17,500 bases of DNA from Penaeus vannamei (Eukaryota > Arthropoda > Malacostraca > Decapoda > Penaeidae): NCBI RefSeq assembly GCF_042767895.1, contig NC_091574.1, positions 5,632,088 to 5,649,587 on the forward strand, written 5' to 3'. Under the pieces are notes generated by a model that made no database searches, had not been told where the DNA came from, and saw only the letters and a program-made list of their open reading frames with translations. A program made the position numbers and the translations under genes. Of the stretch, positions 12,291-17,500 are shown piece after piece (within the stretch, counting starts at the first letter, position 1; the number at the start of each line of letters is the position of its first letter).

Positions 12291-12581
12291 AATTACTAGA
12301 AGTGCGCTTGAAGTGGAAGGTTCCCCGATCTCGCGTCTACTAAAGGGAGCGTAAGTTTCCTTGCGGACTTGTTTTCACAGCTGATCTACACTGAAAAGTT
12401 GTATCTCTAAATTCGTTATCAAATTGTTCGTAATTCCATATAACGAGAAAGAATACTTCCGTTGTTTATTCATTGGCACAAAACTTTCACCAACAGTAAT
12501 AAAAATTAACTTGTGAAGTCAAATCTTGTCACCTCGAGATATCCGCTGCCCGCATCCTCATGACCCTGGTCGGGAGGCTAA
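12291..12581. other. Non-coding spacer
   Basis: No supported gene. Unremarkable mixed-composition DNA up to the CA/GT junction. Confidence 0.5.
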
Positions 12582-12592
12582 ACACACACACA

Positions 12593-12681
<89 letters not shown>

Positions 12682-12713
12682 GTGTGTGTGTGTGTATATA
12701 TTATATATATATA

Positions 12714-12780
<67 letters not shown>
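12582..12780 (+). repeat. CA/GT/TA compound microsatellite
   Basis: A short (CA)7 meets (GT)n at CACGTG (about 12594), giving a perfect inverted repeat limited by the short CA arm. (GT)n continues to 12694 and (TA)n to 12780. Confidence 0.97.
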
Positions 12781-12782
<2 letters not shown>

Positions 12783-13449
12783 GCAGAATTTAGTGTTGTA
12801 ACAAATAGAGTAAATTATGATAATTATTTGTAAATGGTTTATTTGTTTAAATGTAAACAATTAATTTTGGGGAAAGGAATAAGTTTATTTTAACGGTTTA
12901 TTGTGAGACGAGTCCTGCCTTCCTCCCGGACACAGGTAAGCTTAGTTCTGGTATTTAAAGTCGTGTTTTACCCTGATATTACAGATTGCAATGCTTGATA
13001 AGAGTATTAATATAATTGTTAAATCCCTTTGTATTGATTTATGATAATTGAGACGAGCCCTGCCATAAGGTATGTTGCAGTCAATAATCATTCGTATTTT
13101 ATTCAGTTATTTTAATGGCCGTGGATACAACAACGGAATTAGTTGTTGGTGACAGTTCCAGTGGTATCAGTGAATAGATGGAAGTTGAGAGGGGAGTGTA
13201 AGAGAGGGAAATTGTAAAGATAAAAGGGAGGGAAATGACTGGCTTATGTCCTAGGAAAGTCGTGAAAAGAATGGGGAAAGACTAGGTATGAGGGTCTCAA
13301 TTCCATCTCATGTATATTTTTATTTTGTTCATTAAAATGTAATCCGTAATCAGCACCAACTGCACCAGTGCTATGGCAGTGCCATTTGAGCATGCGTGTG
13401 CATATATGGGTTCCAGTTTTACGTTCTACTGAAATGGTGAGCGATGTGA
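12781..13449. other. AT-rich DNA with a duplicated motif beside splice-donor-like sites
   Basis: GAGACGAGTCCTGCC (12905-12919) and GAGACGAGCCCTGCC (13050-13064) are near-identical. Each lies within 20 bases of a donor-like sequence: CACAG|GTAAGC (GT at 12936) and AAG|GTATGT (GT at 13070). No ORF is attached. Confidence 0.4.
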
Positions 13450-13538
13450 ATAACCAACCTAATCTAACCTAAACAACCTGAACAGTTAAGGTTGGTTTGG
13501 TTGGGTTAGATTAGATTGGTTAGGTTAGGTTAAGTTGG
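13450..13538. repeat. Imperfect palindrome of TTAGG-type motifs
   Basis: The left arm carries CCTAA-like units (AACCTAATCTAACCTAA). The right arm carries GGTTAG-like units (TTAGATTAGATTGGTTAGG). They are separated by a short spacer near 13485. TTAGG is the usual arthropod telomere repeat unit, but this patch is short and interstitial. Confidence 0.75.
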
Positions 13539-13575
13539 TTAGCCCTTTTAACACTGACGGGATCTCTGGATCCCG
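13539..13575 (+). mobile_element. Candidate piggyBac-like 5' terminus
   Basis: TTAG (a one-base variant of the TTAA target) is followed by CCCTTTTAACACTGACGGG. A perfect hairpin comes next, CGGGATC (13558-13564) and GATCCCG (13569-13575) with a four-base loop. C-rich ends at TTAA and an inverted repeat near the tip fit piggyBac-type elements. The transposase relic lies about 600 bp downstream in the right orientation. No matching 3' terminus was found in the window. Confidence 0.5.
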
Positions 13576-14094
13576 CCTTACAAACGTCGCCATTGTAATT
13601 CGGATTATTACTGTAAGCTCGAGACCGCCTGTCATCGATAATTGTGACGCATCAGTCACCTGGCACTTGCTGTGTTTAAATGGCGCGAGCCTGACCCATG
13701 AATGAAAACTTTTCTTGGCATTGGACCTGCAGGATTTCATCTGTCTTTCTGATCACCTCTGGATGTTTTATAGGGTGAGTATCCATTCTATAGCTACATA
13801 AGTTTTAAGAAAATGTATATAGTTTATCATGAAATCATCCTTTTGTGATAAAACTTCATACAGACTTTATATAAGGGAAAAACAATGGTGGATATGTCAG
13901 TTCCCGAAAAGGAAGGGGGTTGCGGAGGCATATTTTTCAAACCTCACCTTTCACTAATAGATAGCGAAAACTGATTATTTGCAAGATATACCGTGTACTT
14001 TTGCTTTTTAGAATGAAGCCCAGTATTCTGATCGTGCATTATACCGCAATTCAGTAATATGTGCATTGATTTTTTGTTTCATTGTATTTTTCAG

Positions 14095-14170
14095 ATTCAA
14101 AGCAAACCAGTAGCAGCATTATACACATATCACAGCTGTCTGGACCTTGTAGATCATGAATATTCCTCGA
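14095..14170 (+). other. Predicted exon of the piggyBac relic
   Basis: Bounded by TTTTTCAG (AG at 14093-14094) and CGA|GTAAGT (GT at 14171), and containing the only start codon in phase with the next exon. A possible earlier donor (GG|GTGAGT, GT at 13775) would make 13543-13774 a non-coding first exon. Splice sites are inferred from consensus only. Confidence 0.4.
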
Positions 14171-14292
14171 GTAAGTTGCAGAAGATATAATACCGTTAAA
14201 ACGTCATAGAAAATGTATGGTCCATAGAAAGTAGAGAAAGGGTAATTTGCATTTTTTGTAAATACCATCCTTGCTGAGACAGTGCAGCCAAG

Positions 14293-14354
<62 letters not shown>

Positions 14355-14830
14355 TTTGTTTTTTTTTCTTTCTTTTTTTTTTTTTTTTTTTTTTTTTGCT
14401 ATCTTTTACAGATTTGCCAGCACAAGCGAGGCCTGGACGATGAATCAGTGGCAATATTGCTGGAAAATCCTAGGGACCATATCAACAATGATCCGCTATT
14501 GTTAATGCCTTTGTCACATACAAGTAAACCGATGCAGAAAGTGCACCAATGTTGGGCTTCTGCAGGGAATTAGCGCAAGGCCTCCTCACACTAGGAAAAA
14601 GCAACACCTCCCCGGGATTTTCTCAGAGGAACAAGGTTGCTTATTCTCCTCCTACTTCTGTCAGATTCAGCACTGGTGTTTAAAAGCCTCACTTTACTGA
14701 AAAGAAGGGAAGGTACGAGGCGTGCTCCAAAAGGAGTGTTGAGTCCAGGCCATTCTCTACCTGCCGTCACTGTGGTATTCACCTATGCTGCATTGCCTCC
14801 AAGAAGTGTTTAAGAGAGTTTCACTCATAA
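14156..14830 (+). pseudogene. Internally deleted piggyBac-like transposase relic
   Basis: Two separate ends of a piggyBac transposase can be read. The N-terminal part starts at ATG 14156 (MNIPR), has a donor at 14171 (GTAAGT) and an acceptor at 14410-14411 (TTTTACAG), and continues as KRGLDDESVAILLENP. That resembles the acidic N-terminus typical of piggyBac proteins. The C-terminal part, about 14528-14830 in another frame, reads FCRELAQGLLTLGK, then NKVAYSPPTSVRFS, then the Cys/His-rich tail with CSKRS, CRHCG, LCC, KKC and a final FHS before TAA 14828-14830. The RNase H-like core with its catalytic aspartates, normally some 400 residues, is absent. One TAA sits in the C-terminal part about 40 residues in, near 14686. 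The expected CxxC just before SKRS looks shortened. It is non-functional. A deletion derivative mobilizable in trans is possible only if both termini persist, and the 3' one is not seen. Confidence 0.68.
14294..14397 (+). repeat. (AT)n and poly(T) inside the predicted intron
   Basis: (AT)n to about 14344, then T-rich sequence with pure T runs to 14397, directly upstream of the CTTTTACAG acceptor. Confidence 0.95.
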
Positions 14831-14888
14831 GAGGATATCACGTATACAGCTTTTTATAAAATCTGGCAATGCAATTGAGTGGTATAGT

Positions 14889-15080
14889 AAAAAAAAGAAA
14901 GAAAGAAAGAAAGAGAAACAAAATACACACATACACACACACACACATAAGGAGCAACTAGAGAAACAGCGAGAGACAAAGAGAAAGGAACAGCGAGAGA
15001 GAGAGAGAGAACAATGAAAGAGAGATATAGAAAGAGTAAGCACTGTGTAAGGGAAAGAAAGGGGCTGGAGAGAGGGAGGG
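14889..15080 (+). repeat. A-rich, GAAA, CA and GA low-complexity patch
   Basis: Poly(A) and (GAAA)n 14889-14917, CACA 14925-14947, (GA)n about 14995-15010, then a purine-rich stretch with GGGGCTGGAGAGAGGGAGGG ending at 15080, exactly at the LTR edge. The last stretch also resembles a polypurine tract. Confidence 0.8.
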
Positions 15081-15269
15081 TGTCAGCTATATGGAAAGCG
15101 GATGGGTTGGGCTTCACACCTAGGCATTGCAGCTGCCTTACTTCCTGGCTTCGCACCTTCCTTACCAGCCCAAGACTTTCTCTTCCGGCTCTTCGACACG
15201 CCCGGAAGAATGGACACCCAAAGAATAGGGTACGAGGCACCTCCGCCAGCAGGACAAGGAGGCGTTGGA

Positions 15270-15275
15270 TATAAG
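15270..15275 (+). promoter_or_regulatory. TATA-like box in LTR
   Basis: TATAAG, in the context GGATATAAGGAC, is about 138 bases upstream of AATAAA and would place the transcript start near 15300. Inferred from LTR layout. Confidence 0.4.
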
Positions 15276-15407
15276 GACGTCTCGTCAGGCAGAGACAGCT
15301 TCGACAGCACCAGAAGCAGACCAAGACCTAGCAGGAATCATAGGGCAGGAGGCCGCCTTCGGCCCTCGGGGCGCGGGGTCACTCTCGGGGCCGCGCATTA
15401 CCTCCCC

Positions 15408-15413
15408 AATAAA
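15408..15413 (+). terminator. AATAAA polyadenylation signal in LTR
   Basis: AATAAA in the context CCCCAATAAACTCC. The same context is conserved in the related minus-strand LTR fragment (8796-8801), which supports function rather than chance. Confidence 0.6.
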
Positions 15414-15478
15414 CTCCTCAAGCAAGTCCCCTTTCATTCACCACCACCTCCACGCCCCCCAACTCTTACGTTGACAAC

Positions 15479-15496
15479 TGGTGGCTAGCGGTGGAA
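15479..15496 (+). other. Primer-binding-site-like sequence
   Basis: TGGTGGCTAGCGGTGGAA begins two bases after the LTR. TGG is the complement of a tRNA CCA end, and the placement is that of a retrotransposon minus-strand primer site. I could not match it to a specific tRNA. Confidence 0.5.
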
Positions 15497-15586
15497 GAAC
15501 TTCACAACGCCGAACGTTCCTGAAAGAAGCTCCTGCCGAAGTGCCTCCTCGCCTTAACGCCAGCCATCGCTAACAAGATCCACACC

Positions 15587-15781
15587 ATGTCTGCCACACT
15601 ACGTCATACTGACAATTCACGTCTGTGCTACGCTCCCGACGAAGTCGCTGAAGATGAATTCCCCAACCCACTCTCGCCAACCGACTCACCTACCTCGCCA
15701 AGTCTTCGCGAACCTTCGTCAGCACAAGCCATGAAATCACACTTCGACCCTACACCACCGATACTCTCTCGCTACTTTTAA
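15587..15781 (+). CDS. Short gag-like ORF, probably truncated
   Basis: Sixty-four codons starting at ATG in a good eukaryotic context (ACACCATGT), about 110 bases after the LTR, exactly where gag of an LTR retrotransposon would start. The protein begins MSATLRHTDNS and is rich in Pro, Ser and Thr (NPLSPTDSPTSPS), as many gag N-termini are. No nucleocapsid CCHC knuckle or protease motif is seen before the TAA at 15779-15781. No pol motifs follow anywhere in the 2-kb interior. It is most likely the remnant N-terminus of gag in a non-autonomous element. It could also be a chance frame, since no homolog is recognized. Confidence 0.35.
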   Translation: MSATLRHTDNSRLCYAPDEVAEDEFPNPLSPTDSPTSPSLREPSSAQAMKSHFDPTPPILSRYF

Positions 15782-16597
15782 GAGTAAGTGTACCTCTTCA
15801 GTGCCAGTTTAACTATTCGCCCTCCCTAAAGCCACCCAGACCTTACATATGTTGCCTTTTCTTAACTACTAATTCTATATTACAAAATTTCACACTGCTA
15901 ATAATTGTTTTAACTCACAACGAAGTTCCACACTGAGGTCACTGTGACCACTCACCTCACTCCCCCGTCCTAACCATTCTTTAATTGATGTATATTGTTG
16001 TGTTATTTGTGTCTTTCCGACTATCGTATTATTGTTGTCTTCACATTGCATAATGCTTTATTTTTCAGAACAAATAACTATTTCAATTTATTTAATTATC
16101 GTAATGTATCGGTTTTCCCGCGTATATTATTCGCGTATATTGTTGCGAATTTACAGTAATAAGCTATGTTTATTAGTAGTTCCTTCGTTCTTGTTTGCGT
16201 TTCACTTTCATTCTGTGAATCTATACATATTGTGTGTTTTGAAAATCACTTTCCCTTTACTTGCCGCGGTAATTGTTCGCTTATTCACACATACATGTCG
16301 ACCCTTTACTCACCTATTTGACCGCTCTACACGAATTCACTCTAGGATTATTTGTACTAAGTACCATGTTTTATAACTGATTCTAACTCGCTTTAATGGT
16401 CTACTCTCTATATTCGATATCTTATCGTTAGTACTGCTGGGATTTATGCTTCTTTAGTTTTAAGGTTTTGGTGAATATGTAACTTGTAACTAACTTGATG
16501 GAGTCGAAATCTGTTGCAATAGGGGTTACGCAATGCAGACACCATGCTTTATATAGGCTTACATATTATCACCGCAATTTAGTTTTAAGCTGTTATG
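15782..16597 (+). other. LTR-element interior, AT-rich, no coding support
   Basis: Pyrimidine- and AT-rich sequence. The 114-codon frame at 16032-16376 is hydrophobic and compositionally plain, with no reverse transcriptase, integrase or envelope motif. Confidence 0.5.
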
Positions 16598-16894
16598 TCT
16601 ACTACGAAGAAATCGCACCCAGACGCCGTTGAATCTCCTACGAAGGAATCGCGCCCAGACGCCGTTGAATCTCCTACGAAGGAATCGCGCCCAGACGCCG
16701 TTGAATCTCCTACGAAGGAATCGCGCCCAGACGCCGTTGAATCTCCTACGAAGGAATCGCGCCCGCCGAATGTTGCTACTCGTACTTACTGCGCTCGAGA
16801 TGCGCACGTTTACTGCTGCCTACGAATTGCGCCTTGCCGCACGTTTCTCGCACTTACGTCACACTGCGCCCGAGATGCGCCCGTTACTTCTTGA
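16595..16894 (+). CDS. Repeat-bearing ORF inside the LTR element (hypothetical)
   Basis: A 99-codon frame beginning MSTTKKSHPDAVE, followed by three SPTKESRPDAVE units and a partial, then a Cys/Arg-rich tail (TRTYCARDAHVYCC and a second CARDAPV). The repeats are hydrophilic, charged and Ser/Pro-containing, so they could form a disordered segment. The two C-terminal CARDA-type blocks show that the DNA downstream is duplicated too. No domain is recognized. Because a 36-bp repeat keeps all frames open, openness is weak evidence. It may be non-coding. Confidence 0.2.
   Translation: MSTTKKSHPDAVESPTKESRPDAVESPTKESRPDAVESPTKESRPDAVESPTKESRPPNVATRTYCARDAHVYCCLRIAPCRTFLALTSHCARDAPVTS
16598..16764 (+). 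repeat. 36-bp minisatellite, 4.6 copies, codon-phased
   Basis: Units at 16598-16633, 16634-16669, 16670-16705 and 16706-16741, plus a 23-base partial to 16764. Units two to four are identical and unit one has three substitutions. The period is a multiple of three and all frames stay open. In the frame beginning at ATG 16595 each unit encodes SPTKESRPDAVE. It lies inside the LTR-bounded element. Confidence 0.96.
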
Positions 16895-16935
16895 TGAGGC
16901 CAAGCTGCCTCCGAATTGCGCGCCGCCGCCGCGCT
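16783..16935 (+). repeat. Degenerate duplication downstream of the minisatellite
   Basis: ACTGCGCTCGAGATGCGCAC (about 16788) matches ACTGCGCCCGAGATGCGCCC (about 16862). GCCTACGAATTGCGCC (about 16818) matches GCCTCCGAATTGCGCG (about 16908). This indicates an old duplication with a period of roughly 75-90 bp, in a CpG-rich patch. Confidence 0.7.
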
Positions 16936-17443
16936 TATGTTTTTTTTATAGCACCGAGACGCTCACGTTACTTTAAGTGTCCGAAGCATTGTTACTAGCC
17001 TATTTAGCCCATAGATATAGAATTCTCGCTCACCAACTTTCTTCCTACAAAATAATGGTACTCTTTTGAGCTCACTAATCCTGAGTAATTAACACCTCAT
17101 GACAGGTTGCCTTCTCACAACAAATGTTCTTAGTACTTTCATTTTCTGGCATCTTAGTAAGGTACTGACAAGTAAAATTACCATCCTCCTCCTTAGCCCT
17201 TTTTACTGGCCTGGTACACTTATATTTCAGCTCCTGAAGACGATGTGCCCCCTCCCCACCGAATGTTGCACCTCACTGTGAACCTCCGCCACACTGCTAC
17301 CCTGACACACGATGACCTAAGGGACCATGGAGCACCAACAACCATCTGTAGAAGCATATTGGGAGCTTGCCACCAGATGCGCCATCAGTGCATAGGACGT
17401 TGCAGACGGCTCGAGGGCGATCCGTTTGCGTGGCCGAGCGGTA
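16936..17443 (+). other. 3' interior of the LTR element
   Basis: No gene motif is seen. CCGAATGTTGC occurs at about 16767 and again at about 17260. A clear polypurine tract is missing immediately before the second LTR, where GCGTGGCCGAGCGGTA stands instead. Confidence 0.5.
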
Positions 17444-17500
17444 TGTCAGCTATATGGAAAGCGGATGGGTTGGGCTTCACACCTAGGCATTGCAGCTGCC
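17444..17500 (+). mobile_element. 3' LTR, start only (truncated by window end)
   Basis: Fifty-seven bases identical to 15081-15137, in direct orientation. If complete, the second LTR would extend about 340 bases beyond the window and the whole element would be about 2.76 kb. Confidence 0.8.

Larger units (their letters stand above)
15081..15476 (+). mobile_element. 5' LTR of an LTR retrotransposon (396 bp)
   Basis: It begins TGTCA and ends TTGACA, so the terminal five bases form a perfect inverted repeat. Its first 57 bases recur exactly at 17444-17500 in direct orientation, and the sequences just outside differ (GAGGG against GCGGTA). A TATA-like element (ATATAAGG, TATAAG at 15270-15275) and an AATAAA signal (15408-15413) fall in the U3 to R order expected. 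A primer-binding-site-like TGG follows two bases after the end. The open frames crossing it are not genes. The purine-rich stretch just upstream leaves open that this copy is the 3' LTR of an older element. Confidence 0.75.

Noticed and set aside
12011..12343. Gly-rich and Pro-rich frames on opposite strands
   Set aside because: Composition artifact of a G-rich segment; no domain or start context.
13450..13538. A true telomere end
   Set aside because: The units are few, degenerate and inverted, and unique sequence continues on both sides.
15014..15488. Overlapping frames on both strands of the LTR
   Set aside because: The region is explained by LTR structure (TGTCA/TGACA, TATA, AATAAA). The frames are chance in GC-richer DNA.
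16032..16376. 114-codon hydrophobic frame in the LTR-element interior as an envelope-like protein
   Set aside because: No signal peptide followed by an ectodomain, no cysteine pattern or cleavage site; AT-rich composition explains it.
16598..16764. 36-bp periodicity as a CRISPR array
   Set aside because: The units are contiguous with no unique spacers, and the context is eukaryotic.
17425..17500. A complete tRNA gene
   Set aside because: Only an A-box-like stretch is present. The LTR starts one base later, with no anticodon arm or B-box.

Overview
This window looks like non-genic DNA from an arthropod, most probably a decapod crustacean such as a penaeid shrimp. That assignment is inferred from three things. 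Simple repeats fill very roughly a fifth of the sequence, mostly long (CA)n, (TA)n, (GA)n and (ATT)n tracts. There is a TTAGG/CCTAA-type motif cluster. A decayed coding relic resembles a multicopy protein that I recall from many arthropod genomes. I see no intact host gene, rRNA gene, complete tRNA gene, bacterial-type operon or CRISPR array.

Layout. 1-1158: plain AT-rich DNA. 1159-2330: a compound CA/TA/GT block ending in poly(T). 2540-3745 (minus): a pseudogene of an uncharacterized arthropod family, broken by stops and frameshifts. 3746-5437: unique-looking AT-rich DNA holding two diverged copies of one short dispersed repeat. 5438-7250: (ATT)n, a C-rich quadruplex tract and a long ATT/ATC array that switches to AAT/AAC on the same strand near 6877. 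7108-7239: a 66-bp duplication. 7829-8581: (GA)n and (CA)n arrays. 8739-8890 (minus): a relic of an LTR 3' half. 9021-9480: about three degenerate satellite-like units. 10164-11460: GA, TA and GGGAGA arrays. 11783-12290: a (CG)10 tract and a strongly G-rich segment. 12582-12780: a CA/GT/TA block.

13450-14830 holds a TTAGG-type imperfect palindrome, a piggyBac-like terminus and an internally deleted piggyBac transposase relic. The relic keeps an N-terminal piece spread over two predicted exons and the C-terminal cysteine-rich domain. The catalytic core is missing.

15081-17500 is best read as a short, probably non-autonomous LTR retrotransposon. The first LTR is 396 bp, has TGTCA/TGACA ends, and carries TATA-like and AATAAA signals. 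It is followed by a primer-binding-site-like sequence and a short gag-like ORF. The interior also contains a 36-bp, codon-phased minisatellite. The first 57 bases of the second LTR, identical to the first, run off the window end.

Nothing here forms a cellular pathway. The features are independent mobile-element insertions and repeat expansions. The most unusual objects are the LTR element with its in-phase minisatellite, the deleted piggyBac copy and the strand-switching trinucleotide array.
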